Of a stretch of 64,000 bases of DNA, positions 22,144-30,559 are shown in pieces (within the stretch, counting starts at the first letter, position 1; the number at the start of each line of letters is the position of its first letter). The notes under the pieces are model-generated. The model was not told the origin of the DNA. It worked only from the letters and a program-made list of their open reading frames with translations, and did no database searches. The DNA comes from a virus. The stretch spans positions 1 to 64,000 of IMG/VR virus record IMGVR_UViG_3300048999_000192; one strand, 5' to 3'. A program made the translations under genes and the position numbers.

Positions 22144-23238
22144 ATGGCCATCGGATGGCGCGAAGCAGGCCAGGTGGTGGCCGTCAACGACACCAACGGC
22201 AGCCTCACCCTGACGATCCCGGCCGACGTGCAGGTGGGCGACGGTCTGCTGATGTGCGTCGGGGTGGCGGCGTCTGCCGCCTCCTTCACCGTCTCGAACT
22301 CGCGCTGGCAGATCCTGCCGACCGGGATCAGCGTGGTGAGCTCGCTGTCCAGCGCCTTGTGGCGGATGCCGGTCAAGGCGGGCGACGCCGGGACCACGGT
22401 GACCGTCTCGATCCCGACCGGCACGGGCATCAAGATCCGGGGCTTCATCCTGCCCTACAGCCTCACCGACCCGGTGGACCCGATCGCCATGGTCAAGGTC
22501 ACCACCGCCTCGGGCGCGGCCAGCCGGTCCACCCCGCTGATCACCCCGCCGACCGCCATCGCGGGCACCTGGGGCCTGCAGATCGACGTGGCCAAGAACT
22601 CCGGCTCCGAGACCGACTACACCGCCGTCCCGTCCGGCACCGTCCGGTGCAAGAGCCTGGGCACCCTGGGCGGCCACATCAACGTCTGCGCGGTCGACTC
22701 CAACACCCCCATCACCGCCAACGGCTCGGCGACTTACGGCGGCGGGGTGTTCTCCGAGACCACCTCGGGGCCGTGCATCAGCTACACCCTGGCCCTGCGG
22801 CCCAAGGGCACCACCATGGCCGCCCAGCCCTACCGTGACGCCACGATCGACGGCTGGACCGGTACCCCGGCCCCGGCCACCGGCGTGCCGCTGGCAGCCG
22901 ACGTGGGCGACCTGCTCCGGGATGACGCGAGCTACCTGGAGTCCAGCGTTGACCCGACCTCGCAGGTCCTGGTGCTCAAGCTGCAGCCGATGCCGGACCC
23001 GCAGACCTCGGCCAACCACACCTTCGAGTACGAGATCGGCACCGCCGGGGGTGCGACGACCTCCAGCGTCCTGGTCGAGCTCATCCAGTTCACCGCCAAT
23101 ACGGTGGTCGCCTCCTGGACCGAGACCAACCTGCCGGACGGGGTCACCGCGAGGACCAAGACGCTCTCCTCCGGCCAGGCCGACGCGATCACCGACTACT
23201 CCGACCTGGCCCTGCGCATCACCGCGACGGCGGCCTGA
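22144..23238 (+). CDS. Minor tail protein
   Basis: 364 residues from ATG 22144. Beta-sandwich-like sequence rich in Thr/Val/Gly throughout, without catalytic motifs. Ends in a domain found in many actinophage tail proteins (AADVGDLLRDDASYLESSVD...). Follows the glycosidase by 2 nt. Probably part of the tail tip. Confidence 0.65.
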   Translation: MAIGWREAGQVVAVNDTNGSLTLTIPADVQVGDGLLMCVGVAASAASFTVSNSRWQILPTGISVVSSLSSALWRMPVKAGDAGTTVTVSIPTGTGIKIRGFILPYSLTDPVDPIAMVKVTTASGAASRSTPLITPPTAIAGTWGLQIDVAKNSGSETDYTAVPSGTVRCKSLGTLGGHINVCAVDSNTPITANGSATYGGGVFSETTSGPCISYTLALRPKGTTMAAQPYRDATIDGWTGTPAPATGVPLAADVGDLLRDDASYLESSVDPTSQVLVLKLQPMPDPQTSANHTFEYEIGTAGGATTSSVLVELIQFTANTVVASWTETNLPDGVTARTKTLSSGQADAITDYSDLALRITATAA

Positions 23239-23241
23239 CCC

Positions 23242-23616
23242 ATGGCCACCGTCCAGGTCTTCGGGGCGCGCCTGGCGACTCCCGAGCCGCCCGGCGTCGT
23301 ACGCGTGTACGGGGCACGCCTGACGGTGCCGCCGCCGATCACCGTGCGCGTCTACGGGGCGCGGATGAAGGCTCCCCCGGCGGCGCAGGTGCGCGTGCAC
23401 GGGGCCCGGATGCGGGCGCCCGCCGTGGGGGCTCCGGCCGTACGGCTGTACGGGGCGCGCATGAAGACCCCGGCCGCGCCGACGGCCGCTGTACGGCTGC
23501 GCGGCGCCCGGCTGAAGACGCCGACGCCCCTCAGCCCCTCGGGGACCAACCTGGTTGTCGGCGGCCAGCCGACGGCGGCTGCGATGTACGAGCGGCTGGG
23601 AAACTCCTGGGTGTGA
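23242..23616 (+). CDS. Tandem GAR-repeat protein
   Basis: 124 residues from ATG 23242. At least six copies of a ~17-residue unit with core (Y/F/H/R)GAR(L/M)xxP, each with a V-x-V/L strand before it (VRVYGARLTVP, VRVYGARMKAP, VRLYGARMKTP). A repeated beta-strand/turn unit suggests a filament or solenoid, consistent with a small tail-tip or fibre-associated protein. Last gene of the tail cassette. Confidence 0.65.
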   Translation: MATVQVFGARLATPEPPGVVRVYGARLTVPPPITVRVYGARMKAPPAAQVRVHGARMRAPAVGAPAVRLYGARMKTPAAPTAAVRLRGARLKTPTPLSPSGTNLVVGGQPTAAAMYERLGNSWV

Positions 23617-23697
23617 CTCCAAGCTTCCCTTGAGTCGTTCCATGACGTACGATCGTGACGTGTCCTTCGGGGGCATCTTCATCGAGTTGTGGCGAGG
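23617..23697. other. Intergenic, possible additional operator copy
   Basis: GACTCCAAGCTTCCCTTGAGTC (23619-23640, about 20 nt) is a partly symmetrical relative of the shared palindrome, but no good -10 follows. The rest to 23697 shows nothing recognisable. Confidence 0.3.
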
Positions 23698-23730
23698 TCA
23701 GGCCCGGGATCCTCAGGACCCCGGGCCTGA
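23698..23730 (+). terminator. Intrinsic terminator
   Basis: TCAGGCCCGGG (23698-23708) pairs with CCCGGGCCTGA (23720-23730). It is followed directly by TCATTTTAAAATC, supplying a T-rich tail. Ends the tail cassette. Confidence 0.8.
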
Positions 23731-23780
23731 TCATTTTAAAATCTTCAGATCTTGTTCCTCCCTAGAATCCTTGGTAGAGT
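23729..23780 (+). promoter_or_regulatory. AT palindrome plus shared operator-promoter
   Basis: GATCATTTTAAAATCTT (23729-23745), -35 TTGTTC (23752-23757), spacer CTCCCTAGAATCCTTGG (17), -10 TAGAGT (23775-23780). Leader GTGG...CCAC, then TCTGGAGG before ATG 23823. It opens the replication region. Confidence 0.8.
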
Positions 23781-23822
23781 GGGGGCACGCCACGAAGAAA
23801 CCCCGAACCTCTGGAGGCGCAC

Positions 23823-24575
23823 ATGACCGAACTCAAGACGATGATCACCCGGGGCCGTCTCGCCCTGAAGGACGACAAGGCCACCCTGAAGTCCGTCGCC
23901 ACGGCGATGGTCGCCGGTGAGGCCGTCGAGGCCCCTGAGACGGTCCAGCTTCCGCCGCTGCCGACGAAGGTCGAACTGACCGAGGCCGACAAGCAGGCGA
24001 TGGACGGTCTGTCCATGTTGTTCTGCAACGTCGTCCCGGAGTCCCGGCGGACGCTCACCGAGCAGGAGCTGCGCACGCTGCACCTGGAGCGCGAGGCTAT
24101 CCGGATCGTCACCGGCAAGCTGACCAGCCGTGACGAGTCGATCAAGGAGACCGTCCGGAACCACATGGACGCCAACGCCGAGGCCAAGAACCTCGCGGTG
24201 TCCAGGGCGCTGGTCGACTCCAAGACCGGCGAGACGATCGTCGCCGCCACCCCGCGTGACGCGCACGGCCACTACGTGCTCGCCACCAAGGAGCAGCGCG
24301 AGGAGGTCCGGATCCCGGGCACCGACCGGGTGTTCACCCGCGAGTACCGCGCGCCGAGCACCGGCGTCGACACCGAGAAGCTCCTGACGATGTACGAGGA
24401 CGGCGAGATCTCCCGCGAGGAGTACCTGGCCTTCACCCGCAACATCCGGGTGATCGACTCGGACAAGGTCTGGGACTTCGTCAAGAAGAACCCCGAGCGC
24501 GGCCTGAGCATCCTGGCCGCCGTCACCACGCACGGACTGCCCAGCACGGCCTTCAACGTTCGCAAGGTCAAGTAA
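23823..24575 (+). CDS. Hypothetical protein
   Basis: 250 residues from ATG 23823. Charged, mostly helical, with a central segment EQRTLHL-like and TKEQREEVRIPGTDRVFTRE. Single-gene unit (promoter upstream, terminator downstream), so probably abundantly expressed. No family recognised; nothing suggests an enzyme. Confidence 0.7.
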   Translation: MTELKTMITRGRLALKDDKATLKSVATAMVAGEAVEAPETVQLPPLPTKVELTEADKQAMDGLSMLFCNVVPESRRTLTEQELRTLHLEREAIRIVTGKLTSRDESIKETVRNHMDANAEAKNLAVSRALVDSKTGETIVAATPRDAHGHYVLATKEQREEVRIPGTDRVFTREYRAPSTGVDTEKLLTMYEDGEISREEYLAFTRNIRVIDSDKVWDFVKKNPERGLSILAAVTTHGLPSTAFNVRKVK

Positions 24576-24596
24576 GCAGTCCAGCGCATCACGCAG

Positions 24597-24626
24597 GGCC
24601 CGAGTCTCCAGGGGGAGGCTCGGGCC
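24597..24626 (+). terminator. Intrinsic terminator
   Basis: GGCCCGAGTCTCC pairs with GGAGGCTCGGGCC through a very short loop, 21 nt after the stop at 24575. Confidence 0.75.
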
Positions 24627-24645
24627 AGACCCGTATGGAGGAAAC

Positions 24646-25140
24646 ATGGGTACCCACGCTGAAGAAGCCACCCGCCTCAGCATCCTGGCCGATGGTGTCT
24701 CGCCCGAATCACTCGGCCGGGACTACTGGATCTATGACCAGATGCTGCCGGTCCACGAGGAGCTCGTGGATGAGGATGGCAACCCCGTGCCCCTCCCCAA
24801 CTTCACCGTCAAGGAGACCGCGAAGATGTTCTTCGCCCGCTCGGCCGACTGGCTGCGCTGGCGCGGTCGCGCGGTCCACAACGGGCACAAGGCAGACGAC
24901 GGCAAGCCTTGCAACGACCGGTGCCACCCCCTGGGATTCTTCGTCCTGGACGATGTGGTCATCGAGCCACGGCGGACCGAAGCCGGGGCGCGGTTCTACA
25001 CGCTCGCCGACGTCGAGCGGATGGCACACGCGCTGGCCCAGAACGGGGCCCTATCCACAGAGAAGCTGATCGACACGATCATGCTGATCAAGTGGGAGGC
25101 CCGTCTGTATGAGGTGGACATCGAGAATGGAATCCAGTAA
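24646..25140 (+). CDS. DNA-binding protein, MerR/winged-helix type
   Basis: 164 residues from ATG 24646 (GGAGG upstream). NFTVKETAKMFFARSADWLR (about residues 52-71) and RFYTLADVERMAHALAQNG resemble the helices of MerR-like excision/regulatory proteins in actinophages. Function as regulator is likely, target unknown. No obvious promoter immediately upstream, so it may be read from beyond the terminator. Confidence 0.6.
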   Translation: MGTHAEEATRLSILADGVSPESLGRDYWIYDQMLPVHEELVDEDGNPVPLPNFTVKETAKMFFARSADWLRWRGRAVHNGHKADDGKPCNDRCHPLGFFVLDDVVIEPRRTEAGARFYTLADVERMAHALAQNGALSTEKLIDTIMLIKWEARLYEVDIENGIQ

Positions 25141-25825
25141 CGGTCCTACCGGACCTTTCTCCGCTGGGCCTGGCGCACACGGCTGCGAGGCCTGCCAGCG
25201 GGGAGATCACGGGTACTGCGCGTGGATCCTGGCCCAGGAGCGGGCGAACGAGGGCGAGTGGGATCACCACTGCTTCGTGAGCCTGCCCTCCCATGCCTAC
25301 TGCGCCTGCGCGGCGGCCGACGAGGATATTCACCTGGACCCGCGCGACCCCGAGGAGGAGGCCCAGATCGATAACGAGCCGGAAGAGCCCGACGGCGACG
25401 AGCTGGTCTCCTACGGTGACCCGGAGCTCTCGGAGATGTGGGAGGTGGTCTTCCACCCCTACCAGACCACGCCGGTGGAGTTCGAGCAGATGTCCGAGCG
25501 CGTGGCCGACCTGGCCTACGGTGGTGGCCACCCCCTCGCCCTGGCCTGGTTCGACAACGACGGTTTCGGCACCGGCAGCCGTGAGGATCGCGAGCTGATC
25601 TTCACCTGGGACGTGAACGACCCGATGCCGGAGGTCCCGATCTTCGAGGGTCCGACGTTCGTCGAGGGCCGCGAAGCAACCCTGGAGGACTTCCAGCGCG
25701 ACTGCACGCGGCTCATGGCGAGCCTGGGGTACGAGGGGTGGACCAGTGCCCAGCGGATCGTCTCGGCCATCCGGCCGGTGAAGATCATCCACATCGACAA
25801 CGAGCAGGAGCCCGCAAGCCCGTGA
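25127..25825 (+). CDS. Acidic protein with N-terminal Cys cluster
   Basis: 232 residues. ATG 25127 overlaps the previous gene by 14 nt. N-terminus CEACQRGDHGYCAWIL...HHCF...YCACAAADED holds Cys/His for metal binding; the rest is strongly acidic (EEEAQIDNEPEEPDGDELVS). No family recognised. Confidence 0.6.
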   Translation: MESSNGPTGPFSAGPGAHGCEACQRGDHGYCAWILAQERANEGEWDHHCFVSLPSHAYCACAAADEDIHLDPRDPEEEAQIDNEPEEPDGDELVSYGDPELSEMWEVVFHPYQTTPVEFEQMSERVADLAYGGGHPLALAWFDNDGFGTGSREDRELIFTWDVNDPMPEVPIFEGPTFVEGREATLEDFQRDCTRLMASLGYEGWTSAQRIVSAIRPVKIIHIDNEQEPASP

Positions 25826-26436
25826 CCGACGACGCCACGAAGCCCAAGATCGACCTCTCCCTGACCCAGATCGTCTCGGCCGCCCTGGTGACCGCCACCA
25901 CGACGGTGGCGGCCTCCTACTTCGGCACGACCGGGGGCATGATCGGCGCGATGGGGATGAGTGCGCTGTCCACGGTCGCCAGCGCCCTGTACAAGCACGG
26001 CCTGACCGTCATCCCGGCCCGGGTGAAGAACGGCAAGCTCATCCCGGCGGAGCGCCGGTGGAAGATGCCGCAGCTCAAGCGCCCGCAGTGGATCGCCCTC
26101 GGCGTGCTGGCCGCTGGCCTGTTCGCGGGGATCATCCTGCTGCAGACCGTCGTCGAGGCGGCGGCGGGCAAGCCGGTGGCCAACATCGTGCAGGGCACGC
26201 CCGGCCACGGCACCACCCTGGGCGGTGGCGGCAATGGGCCCGCCCCGTCCCCCTCACCGTCCGTGGAGCCCTCGCAGAGCTCTGGCCCCAGCACGACCCC
26301 GACGGCCGTCCCCCCGCCCGTCTCGACGCCCTCAGCGCCGTCTCTGCCCCGCGTGGTCCCCTCCTCGCCGGTGCCGATCCCCTCGCCCGACCTCCCGCAG
26401 GTGCCGGTGGCGCCGAGCGCGGGACCGACTGGATAG
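25822..26436 (+). CDS. Membrane protein with Pro/Ser-rich tail
   Basis: 204 residues from GTG 25822 (GTGA coupling). Transmembrane segments near residues 15-50 and 90-112 (WIALGVLAAGLFAGIILLQ). From about 140 the sequence is almost only Pro, Ser, Thr and Val, like extended surface-exposed tails. May sit in the host membrane; function unknown. Confidence 0.65.
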   Translation: MTDDATKPKIDLSLTQIVSAALVTATTTVAASYFGTTGGMIGAMGMSALSTVASALYKHGLTVIPARVKNGKLIPAERRWKMPQLKRPQWIALGVLAAGLFAGIILLQTVVEAAAGKPVANIVQGTPGHGTTLGGGGNGPAPSPSPSVEPSQSSGPSTTPTAVPPPVSTPSAPSLPRVVPSSPVPIPSPDLPQVPVAPSAGPTG

Positions 26437-26443
26437 GAGCTCC

Positions 26444-26542
26444 ATGGCCAAGCTCGTATGGAAATGCGGGATGTGCGGGTTCTGGAACCCCGTCGTCTCC
26501 CTCTGGTGCCTGCGGTGCAAGGCCTTCCGGGGGAGGGGCTGA
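26444..26542 (+). CDS. RanBP2-type zinc-finger microprotein
   Basis: 32 residues from ATG 26444 (GGAGCTCC upstream). WKCGMCGFWNPVVSLWCLRC fits the RanBP2 zinc-finger rule W-x-C-x2-C-x3-N-x6-C-x2-C exactly. Such fingers bind single-stranded RNA or ubiquitin in other systems; the family role here is unknown. Stop overlaps the start of the exonuclease gene, so co-translated. Confidence 0.6.
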   Translation: MAKLVWKCGMCGFWNPVVSLWCLRCKAFRGRG

Positions 26543-27465
26543 TGGATGAGAAGGTCCTGCTCGTGGACGGGGACAACATCCTCATCCGCGCGGTGAAGGC
26601 GGTCGAGTACGGCCGCTCCAGCATGACGGCCGCCGACGGCACCCCGACCGGTCCCCTTCTGATCTTCATCAACAGCCTGTCAAGGTACGTGTCAGAGGTG
26701 AAGCCCGACCGGATGGTGATCTGCTGGGACCACGGGCCGTGCCTGTGGCGGCGGGCGCTGTACTCCGGGTACAAGGCCTCCCGCTCCTACGTCGCCGACG
26801 TCGTGGACCCCGTCGGCCAGGAGCCGGAGCTGAAGACGATCTCCCGCGCGCTGGCCCGGGAGTACTGCACCTTCGCGGGGCTGTCCCACGTCGACCGGGC
26901 GGGCTGGGAGGCCGATGACCTGATCGGCGCGTACTGGCGGCTGCACAACCAGGCGCTGTGGGACCGGGTGACGATCCTGAGCAACGACAAGGACTTCATG
27001 CAGCTCCTGGACGCCCCGACCCGGCAGGTCCGGGTGTCCTCGGCCGACACCCCCACCGACGTCTGGGACGAGTTCAGGGTGGTGACCGAGCGCGGGTGCA
27101 CCCCGGAGCAGATCCCCTCGGTGATGGCGCTCACCGGCGACGCTTCGGACGGGGTGCCCGGAGTGCGAGGGATCGGCCCTAAGACGGCCGTCAAGCTCCT
27201 GAAGCAGGCAGGCTGGGACCTGGACCTCATCGACAGCCCCAGGGTCGCTCAGGAGCGCTCTGCGGTCCGCACGTACCGCAGGCTGGTCGACCTGCGGACC
27301 CCGCCGGTCGACCACAACGGCTTCTCGCTCGATGTGGCCCCCGTCTCACCCTTCCGCCCCACCTTGCCAGGAGATGTGATGTATGTTCATCTCACAGCAT
27401 TCCTGGAGCGCCTGGGGATGAACTCCGTCGTGGAGCGTATCCAGCAGGCGACGCTCTGGCGTTAG
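26542..27465 (+). CDS. 5'-3' exonuclease (PolA N-terminal/FEN family)
   Basis: 307 residues from ATG 26542. VDGDN (residues 7-11), WEADDLIG (about 123-130), SNDKDF (about 147) supply metal-binding Asp residues, and GDASDGVPGVRGIGPKTA (about 199-216) is the helix-three-turn-helix. It removes 5' flaps and RNA primers during phage replication. Normal length for the family. Coupled to the zinc microprotein. Confidence 0.9.
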   Translation: MDEKVLLVDGDNILIRAVKAVEYGRSSMTAADGTPTGPLLIFINSLSRYVSEVKPDRMVICWDHGPCLWRRALYSGYKASRSYVADVVDPVGQEPELKTISRALAREYCTFAGLSHVDRAGWEADDLIGAYWRLHNQALWDRVTILSNDKDFMQLLDAPTRQVRVSSADTPTDVWDEFRVVTERGCTPEQIPSVMALTGDASDGVPGVRGIGPKTAVKLLKQAGWDLDLIDSPRVAQERSAVRTYRRLVDLRTPPVDHNGFSLDVAPVSPFRPTLPGDVMYVHLTAFLERLGMNSVVERIQQATLWR

Positions 27466-27685
27466 TCACCAGGCTTTCTATGGAGTAACTGGCCAATCCC
27501 TGCCAGCGGTTATGCTTGACCATCCCCCGAGGCCCCTCGTACGCTCTCGTCGAGTCGTCTTCAGGGTGCAACACCCCAAGGATTTTATTTTCTTGACGAA
27601 TAAGGCTTCCCCGCCCTTTCTTCGTCGTGGCCCGGCGGACGAGGGGGCGGGGCTCTCTCCCCGTCGGAGGAAGGTGACACGCGGT
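27466..27685 (+). promoter_or_regulatory. Intergenic control region before the Hfq-like gene
   Basis: 220 bp. A weak copy of the shared element lies at 27469-27491 (spacer CCAGGCTTTCTATGGAG, -10 TAACTG). Then an AT-rich patch GATTTTATTTTCTTGACG (27581-27598) and GC-rich inverted repeats near 27625-27670 precede the GGAGGAAGG ribosome site. GC is lower here than in neighbours. Exact promoter uncertain. Confidence 0.45.
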
Positions 27686-28012
27686 ATGGAGGTCCCCCGG
27701 ATGGGCTCATCGGTCTCGGCGAAAGCCATGGCCAGGGCTGCGGTGGAGAAAAAACGGCTCATCTTCAATATCACCGGCGACTGGTCCGTCTGCGGATATC
27801 TAGTCGGGATGGACGACTTTCATTGGGTCGTCGCGGAGCTTGATGGATCCGACTCTCCCATCATCAATCTCGTGCACAAGTCGATTCCCGTCGTGACGTT
27901 CACGGCATTCACTCTCCAGAGTGAGGCTGAAAAGTTCCGTCAGAACGTGGAAAAGATCGGAAAATCATTCTGGGATAGCTGCAACAAGCAATATCTCGGA
28001 CGCAATTCATAG
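27686..28012 (+). CDS. Hfq/Sm-like RNA-binding protein
   Basis: 108 residues from ATG 27686 (a GTG 12 nt upstream is possible). Residues about 20-70 follow the Sm fold: KRLIFNITGDWSVCGYLVGM-DDF matches the Sm1 pattern of Hfq (VxxxNGxxLxGxxxxFDxF), and NLVHKSIPVV matches Sm2 (YKHAISTVV). A helical C-terminal extension follows. Hfq forms hexamers that bind small RNA and mRNA. Canonical Hfq is absent from most actinobacteria, so a phage version would be notable. Base composition is lower in GC than the surroundings, suggesting transfer. Confidence 0.55.
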   Translation: MEVPRMGSSVSAKAMARAAVEKKRLIFNITGDWSVCGYLVGMDDFHWVVAELDGSDSPIINLVHKSIPVVTFTAFTLQSEAEKFRQNVEKIGKSFWDSCNKQYLGRNS

Positions 28013-28020
28013 GGGGAACG

Positions 28021-28407
28021 TTGCAGTATTTCGCAGCCCAGACCACTACCACCGTCCGGGAGCGCACGCCGGACGTCCGCGAGACCGTCAAGGTCACTCC
28101 CCTGAGCGAGAGCGCCTCCCATCTGCTGGTCGGCACCGAGTCGTGGGGCTGGTCCGAGCTGAGGGACTACGTCATCCGTGAGATCGAGGCCCGCCATGGC
28201 AAGCAGGCCCGCGACCCCCGCCGGGAGAAGGGCACCTTCTCCAGCTTCCTCACCCGCTTCCCCGACGGGCAGGCCGTCCGTATCGCCCGCGCCGCCTTCG
28301 AGATCTATGACGGCTGGTGGGCCAACGCCCCGATCAGCGTGAACCGCTTCTGTAAGGGCTCCGACGAGTATTTCGCGGCCCCCATCCTGGCCAAGCTGGA
28401 GAGGTGA
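28021..28407 (+). CDS. Hypothetical protein next to the helicase loader
   Basis: 128 residues from TTG 28021 (GGGGGA upstream). Thr-rich N-terminus, helical centre (LRDYVIREIEARHGKQARD), aromatic C-terminal half. Its position beside the loader and helicase suggests a replication accessory role; no family recognised. Confidence 0.65.
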   Translation: MQYFAAQTTTTVRERTPDVRETVKVTPLSESASHLLVGTESWGWSELRDYVIREIEARHGKQARDPRREKGTFSSFLTRFPDGQAVRIARAAFEIYDGWWANAPISVNRFCKGSDEYFAAPILAKLER

Positions 28408-28409
28408 CC

Positions 28410-29255
28410 ATGAGCGACTCGGCCGCCAGCGAGCCGCGTTATCTGGAGCCCAACCCCCAGGTCGTCATGCCGCTGAGCACCAACGACTGGAACCGGCTGC
28501 AGGAGACCCACTCGGGCCTTTGGATGCATCCCGAGGCCTCATGCCTGACGTGTGAAAAGCAGGGGGAATTTCTGACGGTCCGGGACGGGCAGGACGTCCT
28601 GATGCAGTGCGACTGCACTGAGCAGTGGCTGCTGCACATGTGGCTGCTGAACGCCGGGATCGGCCTGGCCTACCAGCGCCTGGGATGGGAGCAGGCCGAC
28701 GGGGTGACCGAGGAGACCCTGATCCCCATCGACGGCTACCTGAGCGACGTCGATGTGCTCTCCGGCATCGGGCACGGCCTGACGCTGTGGGGGCCGCCCG
28801 GCACCGGCAAGACCCTCCTGCTCACCCTGATCCAGCGCAAGCTGATCGCGCTCGGCTTCGACACCTACTTCGTCCTGTTCAATCAGCTCGTCAATCTCCA
28901 CACGGCGGGCTGGCGCGACGACGGGGCCCGACGGTACTTCGAGCGCCGGGTGATGAACGCCGAGCACCTGTTCATCGACGACATGGGCAAGGAGAACTCC
29001 AACCGGGGGGAGATCGTCGGCTCCCTGGTGGACGAGATCCTCCGGCACCGGATCCAGCACGGCCGTACGACGTTCGTTTCGGCCAACCTCTCGCCCGAGA
29101 CGATGGAGGACCGGTACTACACCGGCACCCTCGGCCTCTTCCAGGAGGTGAACCGGATCATCGAGATCCAGGGCAGCAGCTATCGCGACCACCGCCGTGA
29201 GGTCATGGCCAACCAGGCCCGGCGCGGCATCCGGTACCCGGTGGTGATCGGGTGA
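28410..29255 (+). CDS. DnaC/IstB-like helicase loader ATPase
   Basis: 281 residues from ATG 28410 (GTG 28404 also possible). N-terminal CLTCEK...CDC zinc-type cluster, AAA+ Walker A GPPGTGKT (about 127-134), Walker B LFIDDMGKE (about 187), then sensor regions (FVSANLSPE). It would load the downstream DnaB-like helicase onto DNA; the genes overlap by 4 nt. Confidence 0.85.
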   Translation: MSDSAASEPRYLEPNPQVVMPLSTNDWNRLQETHSGLWMHPEASCLTCEKQGEFLTVRDGQDVLMQCDCTEQWLLHMWLLNAGIGLAYQRLGWEQADGVTEETLIPIDGYLSDVDVLSGIGHGLTLWGPPGTGKTLLLTLIQRKLIALGFDTYFVLFNQLVNLHTAGWRDDGARRYFERRVMNAEHLFIDDMGKENSNRGEIVGSLVDEILRHRIQHGRTTFVSANLSPETMEDRYYTGTLGLFQEVNRIIEIQGSSYRDHRREVMANQARRGIRYPVVIG

Positions 29256-30559
29256 TCCACGCCGAGCGCGTCCTGCTCTCCCTGCTCGACGACGTCGAGG
29301 CGCTGGAACGAATCGCCCGCTCCGGCTTCGACCCGGCAGTGATGCCGACCCAGCCGCTGCGCCGGATCGTCACCTGGGCGCTGGAGGAGTTCCACCGTAC
29401 GAAGTGCCTGCAGGCCCCCTCCCGCGAGGCCCTCATGGCCTCCTGGACCCAGTCCCTGGAGGACGCCGAGTACGAGCTGATCGAGGAGGGCTACGAGGCC
29501 GACTCGATCGACTGGGCCATGGAGTGGCTCAACTCCAACTACCTGCACGCCCAGTGGCAGGCGCTGGTGAAGAAGTCCGCGCCCGCCGTGGCCAAGGCCG
29601 CCCCCTCCGAGCGGGTCGAGCTGGTCCAGGACTTCGTCAGCGACTTCGTCCAGCTCTCTTTCCAGGTGGGCGACCAGACCCATCAGGTGACCGTCGGCGA
29701 GGGCATGCGGCGGATCATGCAGACCTACGAGCGCCGTAAGGCGGGCACCGGCGGCGTCGGCCTGAAGCTGGGCTACGAGGAGATCGACCAGCACACCGGC
29801 GGCGTCCAGGACGGGGAGCTGGCCATCATGGCGGCCGGACCGAAGCAGGGGAAGAGCTACCAGCTCGCCCGCAGCGCCCTGACCGAGTTCGAGGCCGGGG
29901 CCTGTGTGGCTCTGTACACCCTGGAGAACTCCGTGGACATGACCATGGAGCGGGTCATCTGTATGGCTGCCAACGTCGACTACCGGCGCTGGCAGCGCGG
30001 GCAGGCGACCGAGGATGAGGAGCTGCGGGTCCAGCTCTACTGGGACGAGCGGATCAAGGGCAACGAGGACCGCTTCAACATCATCCATCCCCTGCCCGGG
30101 GAGTCGACCCCGGCGGCGATGGTGAAGCGGGCGCACGTCCTGGGGGCCGACCGGCTCTACATCGACCAGCTCACCTTCATCGAGCACCCGAACCCGGCGC
30201 GCAAGCCGCGCCACGAGATCATCCGCGACATCCTGCACGAGCTGAAGTCGCTGATCTCCGCCGGGAGCTCCCCTCTCCCCTGCCTGCTGGCTCACCAGAT
30301 CAACCGCGAGGGCGTGAAGAAGGCCGAGCAGAGCGACTCCCTGGAGATGTGGATGATGGCCGAGAGCTCCGAGGTGGAGCGCACGGCCGACTGGGTCTTC
30401 GGCCTCTACGCCAGCCAGATGGAGCGGATCGGCGGCATGGCCAAGCTCCAGATCCTGGCCTCGCGCCGGGAGACCCTGAAGAACTGGCGGATCACCTGGC
30501 GGCCGGGCGTGCGCGAGAGCGTCGTGCGCTCGGAGTTCACCGCGACGGGAGCATCATGA
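29252..30559 (+). CDS. dnaB: DnaB-like replicative helicase
   Basis: 435 residues from GTG 29252. Helical N-terminal domain, then a RecA-fold ATPase: Walker A GPKQGKS (about 196-202), IDQLTFIE (Walker B area, about 305), CLLAHQINREG (motif H4-like), and a C-terminal Arg finger region (LASRRETLKNWRI). Unwinds the fork; partner of the loader and primase around it. Confidence 0.9.
   Translation: MIHAERVLLSLLDDVEALERIARSGFDPAVMPTQPLRRIVTWALEEFHRTKCLQAPSREALMASWTQSLEDAEYELIEEGYEADSIDWAMEWLNSNYLHAQWQALVKKSAPAVAKAAPSERVELVQDFVSDFVQLSFQVGDQTHQVTVGEGMRRIMQTYERRKAGTGGVGLKLGYEEIDQHTGGVQDGELAIMAAGPKQGKSYQLARSALTEFEAGACVALYTLENSVDMTMERVICMAANVDYRRWQRGQATEDEELRVQLYWDERIKGNEDRFNIIHPLPGESTPAAMVKRAHVLGADRLYIDQLTFIEHPNPARKPRHEIIRDILHELKSLISAGSSPLPCLLAHQINREGVKKAEQSDSLEMWMMAESSEVERTADWVFGLYASQMERIGGMAKLQILASRRETLKNWRITWRPGVRESVVRSEFTATGAS

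Noticed and set aside
20474-23238. Programmed frameshift among tail genes (tail-assembly chaperone type)
   Set aside because: The fibre-type genes are separate frames with their own starts. No tape-measure gene is nearby and no slippery sequence is obvious.
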